Assembly (NCBI GenBank): GCA_047635375.1
Contig: JBLIKP010000006.1
Coordinates: 1-47,408, forward strand
Reading direction: 5' to 3'
Source: JBLIKP01 sp047635375
GTDB lineage: Bacteria > Bacteroidota > Bacteroidia > Sphingobacteriales > Sphingobacteriaceae
DNA: 47,408 bases
The translations under genes and the position numbers were made by a program. Shown here piece by piece: positions 25,092 through 34,057 of the stretch (position 1 is the first letter of the stretch; each line of letters begins with the position of its first letter). A model generated the notes under the pieces. That model saw only the letters and a program-made list of their open reading frames with translations. It was not told the DNA's origin and searched no databases.

Positions 25092-27161
25092 TTATTGTGT
25101 TACAACAATCTTTTTAGTCATTCTTTTTCCACCAGCCTCAATGTTTACTAAGTAAACACCAGGATTTTGGTTTGAAAGGTCAAGATAAACTGACTCAGCT
25201 AATAAGTTGTTATGGATTTCACTGTAAACAGTTTTTCCTATAACATTTGTAACTGTGATTTTAGCGTCAGTAGCTTGCTCTAATCTGAAATCAATTACCA
25301 TTTTCTCCTTTGCAGGGTTAGGGTAAATTGAAACAAATTGGTTTAAGTAACCAGCATCATCAATACCTACAGTATTGTCGAAAGGCACACCAAAGTTAGC
25401 ACGTAATAAGAAGTTAACTTCAAATCCCTCATCATCGTTGGTTGTCCATCTTCCTTGGAAGAAAACATAACCAGTTTTTGGGGTGTAGTAACTAGTTGTA
25501 GTTGCTAAAGTGATGTTTGGAGAATTCTCATTTAATCCTAAGTAGTAAATTTTACCCGTATCTAAGCGCACTGATCTATTTCTTAATGGAATAATAAAAG
25601 TTTGGCTGCCAGCAGCTTCAACCTCTAAAGTTTCAGAACTTGCGATTACACGGTTTGGAACAAATCCATTGTATTCGTAAATATCAACAGATAAGAAGTC
25701 TCCTAAAGTTGGGTTGATTAATACAAATTCAACACTAGTTAAAGTGTCTGGAGCGGCAACCTCGAAAAGCTGTCCTAAAACACCAGTTGAGTTTGGTCCA
25801 ATTCCTAAAGAAGACCCAGGAATATTACCATTGTCACGACCTAAAGTAGTGTCAGTAACTAAGAATAATTGAGAAAGAGTGTTGTTGTTTTCATTGAAGT
25901 CAGCTTCGTCCATTGAAACTGTAAACACGATTTGGTGCTCACCTAATAAAGACTCATCAGGCTCGTATCCTTCTTCCATTTCAACTAAAACTTTTTCGCC
26001 TGCCACCATTGAAGGGATAGTTACAGACTCTGAATGAACCTCACCACCTAAGTAGTTAAGTACGAAATCAACTTTTACATTTGTTATAGCATTTTTTCCA
26101 AAGTTTTCAATCTTCGCTCCTAAAACAATAGGACCTTGAACGATTGGTAATTGTCCGTATTCAACATCTGAACCAGTCATTCTTACGTCAAATTCAGAAA
26201 GAATAATTTCCTCAATAACGATATCGTCTAAAAAGATTCCACCTGAACCTTCTCCTGAAGATGCTTGGAAACCAATATTGAATAAACCGCTTGAGTCAAC
26301 TGTGAAAGTTCTAGATAATCTTCTGTATCCTAATCCGGAGAATGAAGAATCTACTATTGTAGTATTCATTGCCTCAGAGTTAGCACCATTACCAAAAGCT
26401 ACTGACATTGATTCAGGAGTGTTTGAAGCAGCTCTGAAGGAATAAGTAACTTGATATAATTTTGAAGAATCTAAATCTAAACATGGAGAGAAAAACCAGT
26501 CATTAACTTGAACACCACCAGTTAAAATTGAAGCATTACCTGGAGTAGCAGCTGGTGCCGAAGCATCGTTAAGCACCCAAGAAGTTCCGCTTGAGTCTGT
26601 GTCTTCCACTGTCCATCCAGCATTTGCCGAATCATTTTCGAAAGTGTTAACCAATGGAGCAGAAAGATCATTAGCCATTAAGTAGCTAATTGAATCCATA
26701 ACAATAGTATCTCCTGTGTTGAAGGTATCACCTGCCAATGAAACATAAGCAACGATTGAGTGAAAACCATTGATGTTAAAGCCAGCCATTGTTGCAAAAG
26801 TATGCGCAACGGTGTCATTTTGAACGATAGTGTCATTGATCGTTTCAGTAATAGTATCATTGTTAGCGATAAATGCTACATCGATTGTGAAGATAGTGTC
26901 TATACCAACATTTTTGAACGTAATTGCTACTGGTGTTGAATCCACGCCACAACCTAAAGCAGACGCTGCGTCAATTAATAAAATCATTGCATCGATAGAA
27001 TCTGTATCGGCACGTTGAGTTTGAATTTTTACCACGGGTTGATTAGCAACTCGTGCATTTTGAATTTTTGCTGGCGCTTGTCCAACAAGGCTAGACTGAG
27101 CGAATAGGCCAGTAAAACCTGTTAAAACTAATGCTACCGCTAAAGTAAATACTCTTTTCAT
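25092..27161 (-). CDS. Secreted T9SS type A cargo protein with a choice-of-anchor J-like domain
   Basis: 689 residues with a signal peptide (MKRVFTLAVALVLTGFTGLFAQ). After a region rich in D, T and I (CARDB-like: VAITFKNVGIDTIFTIDVAF) comes a jelly-roll-like domain at about 168-320 (SANAGWTVEDTDSSGTSW, then VNDWFFSPCLDLDSSKLYQV), matching choice-of-anchor J. A second CARDB-like section (IENFGKNAITNVKVDFVLNY) and another beta domain follow. The last ~80 residues are the Por sorting domain: SIYPNPAKEKMVIDFRL, ITVTNVIGKTVYSE, LSNQNPGVYLVNIEAGGK. A surface-displayed protein of unknown binding role. Confidence 0.88.
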   Translation of the reverse strand: MKRVFTLAVALVLTGFTGLFAQSSLVGQAPAKIQNARVANQPVVKIQTQRADTDSIDAMILLIDAASALGCGVDSTPVAITFKNVGIDTIFTIDVAFIANNDTITETINDTIVQNDTVAHTFATMAGFNINGFHSIVAYVSLAGDTFNTGDTIVMDSISYLMANDLSAPLVNTFENDSANAGWTVEDTDSSGTSWVLNDASAPAATPGNASILTGGVQVNDWFFSPCLDLDSSKLYQVTYSFRAASNTPESMSVAFGNGANSEAMNTTIVDSSFSGLGYRRLSRTFTVDSSGLFNIGFQASSGEGSGGIFLDDIVIEEIILSEFDVRMTGSDVEYGQLPIVQGPIVLGAKIENFGKNAITNVKVDFVLNYLGGEVHSESVTIPSMVAGEKVLVEMEEGYEPDESLLGEHQIVFTVSMDEADFNENNNTLSQLFLVTDTTLGRDNGNIPGSSLGIGPNSTGVLGQLFEVAAPDTLTSVEFVLINPTLGDFLSVDIYEYNGFVPNRVIASSETLEVEAAGSQTFIIPLRNRSVRLDTGKIYYLGLNENSPNITLATTTSYYTPKTGYVFFQGRWTTNDDEGFEVNFLLRANFGVPFDNTVGIDDAGYLNQFVSIYPNPAKEKMVIDFRLEQATDAKITVTNVIGKTVYSEIHNNLLAESVYLDLSNQNPGVYLVNIEAGGKRMTKKIVVTQ

Positions 27162-27559
27162 ACGTGTTATTTCGTTGTTTTGTGAAAAATTTAATATTGT
27201 TTAATCCTAATTGTAGAAGCAATCATAAATCATCCTTTTGAAGAATTTATGATTCAAAAACCTGCGCAAGGTAACTATATATAAGGAATTGAGCAGTATG
27301 TTTGAATAATATTACAATTGAGATGAATGGAATGACGATATTTTATACCTATTATATATAGTATACCTTTTGAGCTAAAACCCCAATTTAATAAAGGACA
27401 AGTATTTTGGCCTTGATAAGGGATTTAGATTTATTGATTAAATAAAAATTATTTCGACTCCAACTCTTTACTGTTTTACCCGTAAGACCTTTTCCCTGCC
27501 TATGTTTCTATTTTTTTGAAAAGCAATAGTAAGAATTAAAATAATTCACTCATAACCTA
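27162..27559. other. Gene-free region upstream of the ribosomal operon
   Basis: About 400 AT-rich bases between two divergent transcripts. I see no tRNA, ORF of note or repeat array. It holds two copies of TATACC around a TATATATA stretch near 27343-27366. The right edge holds the operon promoter (listed separately); the leftward T9SS gene must have its promoter in the left part, but no clear TTG/TAnnTTTG pair is visible for it. Confidence 0.6.
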
Positions 27560-27589
27560 TTGATAATTCAAAGATTAATTTTACCTTTG
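27560..27589 (+). promoter_or_regulatory. Promoter of the rpsL-rplQ ribosomal superoperon
   Basis: TTG (27560-27562), 19 bases, then TACCTTTG (27582-27589), an exact Bacteroidota consensus. Transcription should start near 27596, about 48 bases before the rpsL ATG. A short inverted repeat, CCCTTT-T-AAAGGG (about 27595-27607), lies right at or after the predicted start and may form a leader hairpin. Confidence 0.7.
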
Positions 27590-27643
27590 CAGTCCCCTTT
27601 TAAAGGGAGTATTGTATCTATACAAAAGATCACACTAGTAAAT

Positions 27644-28024
27644 ATGCCAACTATACAGCAATTAGTAAGAAACGGAAGAAAACAAATCATTGAGAAGAGC
27701 AAGTCTCCATCTCTTGATTCATGCCCTCAACGTCGTGGGGTATGCACCAGGGTATATACCACAACTCCGAAAAAACCAAACTCCGCAATGAGAAAAGTTG
27801 CAAGAGTAAGGTTAACCAATGGAAAAGAAGTTAACGCCTACATCCCAGGAGAAGGCCATAACTTACAAGAGCACAGTATTGTGCTTATCCGTGGTGGAAG
27901 AGTTAAGGATTTGCCGGGAGTACGTTATCATATCGTTCGTGGTGCGCTTGATACCTCAGGAGTAGAGGGAAGAACGCAGCGTCGATCAAAATATGGTACT
28001 AAACGACCAAAAGATAAAAAATAG
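27644..28024 (+). CDS. rpsL: 30S ribosomal protein S12
   Basis: 126 residues from ATG 27644 (MPTIQQLVRNGRKQ); the frame is open from 27560 but those codons cover the promoter. The decoding-centre loops are present: TTPKKPNSAMRK with Lys43 and GGRVKDLPGVRYH with Lys88, both the wild-type (streptomycin-sensitive) residues. First gene of the 33-gene run. Confidence 0.97.
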   Translation: MPTIQQLVRNGRKQIIEKSKSPSLDSCPQRRGVCTRVYTTTPKKPNSAMRKVARVRLTNGKEVNAYIPGEGHNLQEHSIVLIRGGRVKDLPGVRYHIVRGALDTSGVEGRTQRRSKYGTKRPKDKK

Positions 28025-28056
28025 GAATTTAGTTCATTTAGCAATTTAGCTGGAAA

Positions 28057-28524
28057 ATGAGAAAAAGTAGACCAAAGAAAAGACATCTGTTGCCAGATCC
28101 GCGTTTCAATGACGTAATGGTAACTAGATTTGTAAATAACTTAATGTTAGACGGAAAAAAGAGTCTTTCATTCAAGATTTTTTACAGTGCCCTTGACCTA
28201 GTTGAGGAGAAAACGAAAGAAAACGGATTAGAGACTTTTAAACAAGCGTTAATTAACATTACGCCTGCTGTAGAAGTTCGTAGCCGTCGTGTTGGAGGGG
28301 CAACTTTCCAAATACCTTCTGAAATTCGTCCTGAGCGTAAGCAGTCGATGGGAATGAAATGGTTAATTCGATTTGCACGTAAGCGTAATGAGAAAACCAT
28401 GCACCAAAAATTAGCTGGTGAAATTGTTGCAGCAGCTAAAGGCGAAGGTGCTGGAGTGAAGAAAAAAGAAGAGACTCACCGTATGGCTGAGGCTAACAAA
28501 GCATTCTCTCACTTCAGATTCTAA
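28057..28524 (+). CDS. rpsG: 30S ribosomal protein S7
   Basis: 155 residues, the normal short bacterial form. It starts the head assembly of the 30S subunit by binding the 3' major domain of 16S rRNA and contacts E-site tRNA. Family marks: RFVNNLMLDGKKSLSFKIFY, VEVRSRRVGGATFQIP and WLIRFARKRNEKTM. Follows rpsL after 32 bases, precedes fusA after 9 bases. Confidence 0.97.
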   Translation: MRKSRPKKRHLLPDPRFNDVMVTRFVNNLMLDGKKSLSFKIFYSALDLVEEKTKENGLETFKQALINITPAVEVRSRRVGGATFQIPSEIRPERKQSMGMKWLIRFARKRNEKTMHQKLAGEIVAAAKGEGAGVKKKEETHRMAEANKAFSHFRF

Positions 28525-28533
28525 TAAAGAGAT

Positions 28534-30654
28534 ATGAGCGATTTAAGATATACTAGAAACATAGGTATTATGGCCCACATCGATGCTGGTAAAACTACCA
28601 CCACCGAGCGTGTGCTTTATTACACTGGTATCAATCATAAGATTGGTGAGGTTCATGATGGTGCAGCCACAATGGACTGGATGGAGCAAGAGCAAGAGCG
28701 TGGAATTACCATTACTTCTGCTGCTACAACTACTCACTGGACCTACCGTGATACTAAGTTTAAAATTAACATTATTGACACCCCTGGTCACGTTGACTTT
28801 ACCGTAGAGGTTGAGCGCTCATTACGTGTATTAGATGGTGCTGTTGCTCTTTTCTGTGCAGTTGGTGGTGTTGAGCCACAATCTGAAACTGTATGGCGTC
28901 AAGCAAATAAATATCACGTTCCTCGTATCGGTTTCGTTAACAAAATGGACCGTTCTGGCGCTGACTTCCTTAGTGTTATTGCTCAAGTAAAAGAACGTTT
29001 AGGTGCTAACCCGATTCCTCTTCAATTACCTATCGGTGCTGAAGAGACTTTCAAGGGTGTAGTTGACCTTATTAATAATAAAGCAATTGTTTGGGATGAT
29101 GATACCCAAGGTATGACTTACACTGAGATTCCTATCCCTGAGGATATGATTGATCAAGTAGCTGAGTACCGTGGATTATTGGTTGAGGCTGTTGCTGAGT
29201 ATGATGATGTACTTTTAGAGAAATTCTTTGAAGATCCTAATAGTATCACTGAAGCGGAAATGATGGAAGCTATTCGTAAGGCAACTATCGATATGACTAT
29301 CACTCCGATGATGTGTGGATCTGCATTTAAAAACAAAGGTGTTCAAGCCCTTTTAGATGCGGTAACTACATATTTGCCATCTCCAATGGATTTACCACCA
29401 GTTGAAGGGGTTAACCCAGATACTGATGAGGTAGAAACTCGTAAGGCAGATGCTTCTGAGCCATTTTCAGCGCTTGCATTTAAAATCATGACTGACCCAT
29501 TCGTAGGTCGTCTTGCTTTCTTCCGTGTTTATTCAGGAAGATTAGATGCTGGTTCTTATGTATATAACCCAAGAACTACTAAGAAAGAACGTATTTCTCG
29601 TATTCTTCAAATGCACGCTAATAAGCAAAATCCTCTTGATTTTATCGAGGCTGGAGATATTGGTGCAGCAGTTGGATTTAAGGATATCCGTACAGGAGAT
29701 ACTTTAGTAGATCAAAAACACCCACTTGTTCTTGAATCAATGACGTTCCCAGAGCCAGTAATTGGTTTAGCGGTTGAGCCTAAGACTCAAGCCGACATTG
29801 ATAAATTGGGTACTGGACTATTCAAATTAGCTGAAGAAGATCCTACATTCCGTGTGAAAACAGACGATGACACTGGTCAGACAATTATTAGTGGAATGGG
29901 AGAGCTTCACCTTGAAATTATCGTAGACCGTTTACGTCGCGAATTTAAGGTAGAAGTTAACCAAGGTGCTCCTCAGGTAGCATATAAAGAAGCAATTACA
30001 AAAACTATTCAGCACAGAGAGACCTACAAGAAACAATCAGGTGGTCGTGGTAAATTCGCAGATATTTCTGTTGAGTTGTCACCGATCGATGCAGATGTTA
30101 AAGTGGATGATCTTAAAGCTGGTGTTCAATTCGTGAACGATATTTCTGGTGGAGCAATTCCTCGTGAATTTATTCCTTCAGTTCAAAAAGGTTTCGAAGA
30201 AGCTATTAAAAATGGTATTGTTGCTGGTTTCCCAGTTGATAGTATTAAAGTAAGATTGTATGATGGAGGTTTCCACGCAGTGGATTCAGATCAACTATCT
30301 TTCGAGATTGCTGCTAAGGCTGCTTTCCGTCACGCAGGAGCGAAGTCGGGTCCGGTTATCCTTGAGCCAATCATGAAGGTTGAAGTTGTTACTCCTGAAG
30401 AGTACATGGGAGATGTTATGGGTGACCTTAACAAACGTCGTGGACAAATGCAAGGAATGGACTCTCGTGGAAATGATCAAATCATTAAAGCAATGGTTCC
30501 ACTTTCAGAAATGTTCGGTTACGTAACTTCACTAAGAACTATAACATCAGGTCGCGCGACTTCTTCAATGGTATTCTCTCACTATGATGAGTGTCCAAAG
30601 AGTATCGCCGAAGATGTAATTTCAAAAGCACAGGGAAAAGCTATTAACGCTTAA
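28534..30654 (+). CDS. fusA: Translation elongation factor G
   Basis: 706 residues, full length. GTPase that drives translocation. G1 is AHIDAGKT (14-21), the switch region holds ERGITITSAATT, G3 is DTPGH (82-86) and G4 is NKMD (136-139). Domains II to V follow, with the domain IV tip RGQMQGMDSRGNDQIIKA near the end. As usual in Bacteroidota, no tuf gene follows it in the str operon; rpsJ begins four bases after the stop instead. Bacteroidota often have a second EF-G elsewhere, so this is the operon-encoded copy. Confidence 0.97.
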   Translation: MSDLRYTRNIGIMAHIDAGKTTTTERVLYYTGINHKIGEVHDGAATMDWMEQEQERGITITSAATTTHWTYRDTKFKINIIDTPGHVDFTVEVERSLRVLDGAVALFCAVGGVEPQSETVWRQANKYHVPRIGFVNKMDRSGADFLSVIAQVKERLGANPIPLQLPIGAEETFKGVVDLINNKAIVWDDDTQGMTYTEIPIPEDMIDQVAEYRGLLVEAVAEYDDVLLEKFFEDPNSITEAEMMEAIRKATIDMTITPMMCGSAFKNKGVQALLDAVTTYLPSPMDLPPVEGVNPDTDEVETRKADASEPFSALAFKIMTDPFVGRLAFFRVYSGRLDAGSYVYNPRTTKKERISRILQMHANKQNPLDFIEAGDIGAAVGFKDIRTGDTLVDQKHPLVLESMTFPEPVIGLAVEPKTQADIDKLGTGLFKLAEEDPTFRVKTDDDTGQTIISGMGELHLEIIVDRLRREFKVEVNQGAPQVAYKEAITKTIQHRETYKKQSGGRGKFADISVELSPIDADVKVDDLKAGVQFVNDISGGAIPREFIPSVQKGFEEAIKNGIVAGFPVDSIKVRLYDGGFHAVDSDQLSFEIAAKAAFRHAGAKSGPVILEPIMKVEVVTPEEYMGDVMGDLNKRRGQMQGMDSRGNDQIIKAMVPLSEMFGYVTSLRTITSGRATSSMVFSHYDECPKSIAEDVISKAQGKAINA

Positions 30655-30658
30655 TACA

Positions 30659-30964
30659 ATGAGTCAAAGAATCAGAATTAAACTAAAATCATACGATTTT
30701 AACTTGGTTGACAAATCAGCCGAGAAAATTGTAAAGACGGTAAAACCTACCGGAGCTATTGTAAGTGGACCTATTCCATTGCCAACTCAGCGTAAAATTT
30801 ACACTGTATTGAAATCTCCTCACGTTAATAAAACAGCGAGAGAGCAGTTTCAACTTTGTTCTTACAAACGTTTACTAGACATCTATAGCTCAACTTCAAA
30901 AACTGTTGATGCGCTAATGAAGCTTGAATTACCAAGTGGTGTTGATGTAGAAATTAAAGTGTGA
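30659..30964 (+). CDS. rpsJ: 30S ribosomal protein S10
   Basis: 101 residues. Carries IRIKLKSYDFNLVDKSAEKI at the start and the long loop GPIPLPTQRKIYTVLKSPHVN that inserts in the 30S head. It is also the NusE transcription partner. The gap to rplC is 66 bases, the longest in this part, and holds a small AACTA/TAGTT hairpin. Confidence 0.97.
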   Translation: MSQRIRIKLKSYDFNLVDKSAEKIVKTVKPTGAIVSGPIPLPTQRKIYTVLKSPHVNKTAREQFQLCSYKRLLDIYSSTSKTVDALMKLELPSGVDVEIKV

Positions 30965-31030
30965 TAAACAACTAAGTAGTTAATGGGATGGTAAGTGAAG
31001 TTGGATTTAACGAAATAATTAAATAAATAA

Positions 31031-31648
31031 ATGTCAGGAATTATTGGAAAAAAGGTAGGCATGACCCGCCTGGTTGATGAGACTGGGAAAAACATGGCAT
31101 GCACGGTTATTGAAGCCGGCCCCTGCTACGTTACTCAGGTTAAAACTGAGGAAAAAGACGGTTATAGCGCTATTCAATTAGGTTACGGGAACAAGAAAGA
31201 AAAAAATTCTTCTCGTCCGCTAATTGGTCACTTTAAAAAAGCTGGTGTAGCTCCACAACATAAATTAGTTGAGTTCAAAGAATTTGATGGTGATGTGAAA
31301 CTAGGAGACGCTATTACAGTAGAAAACTTCAATGAAGGTGATTTCATCGATGTTGTTGGAACTTCTAAGGGTAAAGGTTTTCAAGGTGTTGTCAAACGTC
31401 ATAACTTTGCTGGTGTTGGTGATGCAACTCACGGTCAGCATAACAGAGGAAGAGCGCCAGGTTCTATTGGAGCAGCGTCATTCCCAGCACGTGTTTTTAA
31501 GGGCATGAAAATGGCCGGACAAATGGGTAACACACGCATTAAAGTTCAAAATGCACGAGTAATTAAAGTATATCCAGAACAAAATCTTTTGGTTATCACT
31601 GGTTCTGTACCAGGAGCTAAAGGATCTTACGTAATAGTGGAGAGATAA
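31031..31648 (+). CDS. rplC: 50S ribosomal protein L3
   Basis: 205 residues. Begins SGIIGKKVGMTRLVDETGK; the extended loop reaching the peptidyl-transferase region contains GVGDATHGQHNRGRAPGSIG and the later KMAGQMGNTRIKVQN. A primary 23S rRNA binder that starts 50S assembly. Follows rpsJ by 66 bases and touches rplD with a one-base gap. Confidence 0.97.
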   Translation: MSGIIGKKVGMTRLVDETGKNMACTVIEAGPCYVTQVKTEEKDGYSAIQLGYGNKKEKNSSRPLIGHFKKAGVAPQHKLVEFKEFDGDVKLGDAITVENFNEGDFIDVVGTSKGKGFQGVVKRHNFAGVGDATHGQHNRGRAPGSIGAASFPARVFKGMKMAGQMGNTRIKVQNARVIKVYPEQNLLVITGSVPGAKGSYVIVER

Positions 31649-31649
31649 A

Positions 31650-32276
31650 ATGGAAGTTTCAGTATATAATACCGCAGGTAAAGAAACAGGAAAGCAAAAG
31701 CTTTCTAAAGCTGTCTTCGGCATCGAGCCAAACGACCATGCTATTTACCTAGACGTAAAACAATTCTTGGCTAACCAACGTCAAGGGACTCATAAGTCAA
31801 AAGAACGTGGAGAAATCTCTGGGTCAACCAGAAAATTGCGTAAGCAAAAAGGATCTGGTGCTGCTCGTGTAGGTAGTATTAAGTCTCCTATCTTCAGAGG
31901 TGGTGGTCGTGTTTTCGGTCCTCGCCCACGTAACTATAGCTTCAAGTTGAACAAAAAGCTTAAGGATGTCGCTCGAATTTCAGCACTATCTTACAAAGCA
32001 AAAGAAGAATGTATCATGCTTTTAGAGGACTTCAAAATGGAAGCCGTTAAAACTAAAGAGTTTGTTGCAATTCTTAACAACCTGAACATTAATAACGAAA
32101 AATCTCTTTTGGTTCTTTCGGAAGCAGACAAAAATATTTACTTAAGTAGTCGCAATGTGCCGAAGACTAAAGTAATGACAACTGCTGATTTGAATACTTA
32201 CGAATTGGTAAATACTAAGAAATTGGTTATTACTACAGGAGCATTCAAAGCGTTAGAAGAACAATTCAAAGGTTAA
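31650..32276 (+). CDS. rplD: 50S ribosomal protein L4
   Basis: 208 residues. The exit-tunnel loop is seen in TRKLRKQKGSGAARVGSIKS and IFRGGGRVFGPRPRNYSFKLN. In some bacteria L4 represses its own S10 operon; I see no matching leader structure here, and the S10 genes are not preceded by a separate promoter. One base after rplC. Confidence 0.97.
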   Translation: MEVSVYNTAGKETGKQKLSKAVFGIEPNDHAIYLDVKQFLANQRQGTHKSKERGEISGSTRKLRKQKGSGAARVGSIKSPIFRGGGRVFGPRPRNYSFKLNKKLKDVARISALSYKAKEECIMLLEDFKMEAVKTKEFVAILNNLNINNEKSLLVLSEADKNIYLSSRNVPKTKVMTTADLNTYELVNTKKLVITTGAFKALEEQFKG

Positions 32277-32296
32277 GATTTTAAAGATCCGAAAAA

Positions 32297-32587
32297 ATGG
32301 AAATTTTAAAGAAACCAATACTCAGCGAGAAATTAACCATAGCAGGTGAGAAATTAAACACATTTGGATTCATTTGTGACCCACGTGCTAACAAGGTTGA
32401 AATTAAGAAGACTGTAGAGAAAATGTACAGTGTTTCTGTTGAGAGCGTGAGAACGACAAATTATAGCGGCAAATTGAAGTCTCGTAATACAAAAGCGGGA
32501 ATGATTCAAGGCCGGGCCAATGCTTTCAAAAAAGCATATGTAACATTGGCTGAAGGTGATACAATTGATTTTTATAGCAATATTTAA
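32297..32587 (+). CDS. rplW: 50S ribosomal protein L23
   Basis: 96 residues. Opens with KKPILSEKLTI and has the conserved DPRANKVEIKKTVEKMYSV segment. It sits at the tunnel exit where trigger factor and SRP dock. 20 bases after rplD, 8 before rplB. Confidence 0.96.
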   Translation: MEILKKPILSEKLTIAGEKLNTFGFICDPRANKVEIKKTVEKMYSVSVESVRTTNYSGKLKSRNTKAGMIQGRANAFKKAYVTLAEGDTIDFYSNI

Positions 32588-32595
32588 AAGTAGTT

Positions 32596-33420
32596 ATGGC
32601 TATTAAAAGATTTAATCCGGTAACTCCGGGAACAAGATTTCGAGTAGCGAATGACTTCGAAGGCGTAGCGAAAGTTCGTCCTGAAAAATCATTAACTACT
32701 GGACTGAAAAAGTCAGGTGGACGTAATAACACTGGAAAAATGACCATGAGATATCGTGGTGGTGGGCACAGAAAGTTATATCGTTTAATCGATTTCAAAC
32801 GTGATAAACACGATATCGAGGCGAATGTAGCTTCTATCGAGTATGATCCAAACCGTACAGCATATATCGCATTGTTGAATTATGTTGATGGTGAAAAGAG
32901 ATACATTATCGCACCTAAAGGCTTAAAAGCTGGTGATAAAGTTATTTCTGGTGAATCTACTCCTACAGAAGTTGGAAACGCGGCGTTATTGAAGACAATT
33001 CCTTTAGGAACTGTTCTTCACAACATTGAGCTTAAACCAGGAAGAGGTGGAGCTATCGCAAGAAGTGCTGGAACTTACGTTCAATTAGCAGCTCGTGACG
33101 GTAAGTACGCTGTTCTTCGTTTACCTAGTGGGGAAACTCGTTTAGTATTGCAGTCTTGTATGGCTACAATTGGAGCGGTTTCAAACGAACTGCATAACCT
33201 AGAAGTATTAGGTAAAGCTGGTCGCTCACGTTGGATCGGACGTCGTCCAAGAGTTCGTGGTGTTGCAATGAACCCAGTAGATCACCCAATGGGTGGTGGT
33301 GAAGGTCGCTCTTCTGGAGGTCAGCCTCGTAGCAGAAACGGAGTTTACTCTAAAGGTCTTAAGACCCGTTCACCAAAGAAATATTCTAATAAGCACATCA
33401 TCGAAAGAAGGAAGAAATAA
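32596..33420 (+). CDS. rplB: 50S ribosomal protein L2
   Basis: 274 residues. Carries RNNTGKMTMRYRGGGHRKLY near the start and the peptidyl-transferase-adjacent region RGVAMNPVDHPMGGGEGRS with its conserved histidine. Stop and the next start share a base (TAATG at 33418-33422), so rpsS is translationally coupled. Confidence 0.97.
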   Translation: MAIKRFNPVTPGTRFRVANDFEGVAKVRPEKSLTTGLKKSGGRNNTGKMTMRYRGGGHRKLYRLIDFKRDKHDIEANVASIEYDPNRTAYIALLNYVDGEKRYIIAPKGLKAGDKVISGESTPTEVGNAALLKTIPLGTVLHNIELKPGRGGAIARSAGTYVQLAARDGKYAVLRLPSGETRLVLQSCMATIGAVSNELHNLEVLGKAGRSRWIGRRPRVRGVAMNPVDHPMGGGEGRSSGGQPRSRNGVYSKGLKTRSPKKYSNKHIIERRKK

Positions 33421-33683
33421 TGGCTCGTTCGATTAAAAAAGGACCTTATATAGCTTATAAGCTAGAAAACAAGGTAATAGCGCAAAATGACGCAGGAAAA
33501 AAATCAGTGATTAAGACCTGGTCAAGAAGATCTATGATCTCTCCTGATTTTGTAGGGCATACAATTGCTGTTCATAACGGAATCAAATTCATTCCAGTTT
33601 ATGTAACTGAAAACATGGTTGGACATAAGTTGGGAGAATTTGCCCCAACCCGTACCTTTAGGGGTCACGGAGGTAAAAAATAA
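33420..33683 (+). CDS. rpsS: 30S ribosomal protein S19
   Basis: 87 residues. Starts ARSIKKGPYIAYKL and has IKTWSRRSMISPDFVGHTIAVHNG cut over two strands, ending FAPTRTFRGHGGKK as usual. Forms the head complex with S13 near the A site. Confidence 0.97.
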   Translation: MARSIKKGPYIAYKLENKVIAQNDAGKKSVIKTWSRRSMISPDFVGHTIAVHNGIKFIPVYVTENMVGHKLGEFAPTRTFRGHGGKK

Positions 33684-33694
33684 GGTCAGATACA

Positions 33695-34048
33695 ATGGAA
33701 GCAATAGCAAAATTGAATAACTGCCCAACTTCACCTCGCAAAATGCGTTTGGTTGTGGATTTGATCCGCGGACAAGAAGTTGATAAAGCTTTAAATATTT
33801 TAAAGTTTACTAGAAAAGAAGCAGCAGGAAGAGTTGAAAAACTTTTATTGTCAGCTATTTCTAACTGGCAAAATAAAAACGAAGGTGTACGTCTTGAGGA
33901 TAGTGACTTAGTCGTAAAATCAGCATTCGTTGACCAAGGACGTTCTTTAAAGCGTTTGAGACCTGCTCCACAAGGGCGTGCTCACCGTATAAGAAAACGT
34001 TCAAACCACGTGACTATCATTTTGGACAGCAAAACTGCTGAAAATTAA
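33695..34048 (+). CDS. rplV: 50S ribosomal protein L22
   Basis: 117 residues, slightly longer than the E. coli protein. Conserved NNCPTSPRKMRLVVDLIRGQ at the start; the tunnel-lining loop near the end contains RLRPAPQGRAHRIRKRSNHV, a region where macrolide resistance changes arise in other bacteria; nothing odd is seen. 11 bases after rpsS. Confidence 0.97.
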   Translation: MEAIAKLNNCPTSPRKMRLVVDLIRGQEVDKALNILKFTRKEAAGRVEKLLLSAISNWQNKNEGVRLEDSDLVVKSAFVDQGRSLKRLRPAPQGRAHRIRKRSNHVTIILDSKTAEN

Positions 34049-34057
34049 TTCTAAGAA

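Noticed and set aside
27343..27366. CRISPR or repeat array in the gap before the ribosomal operon
   Set aside because: Only two short TATACC copies around AT-rich sequence; no spaced repeats.
27560..27643. N-terminal extension of S12
   Set aside because: These codons cover the promoter and leader; S12 begins MPTIQQLV at 27644.
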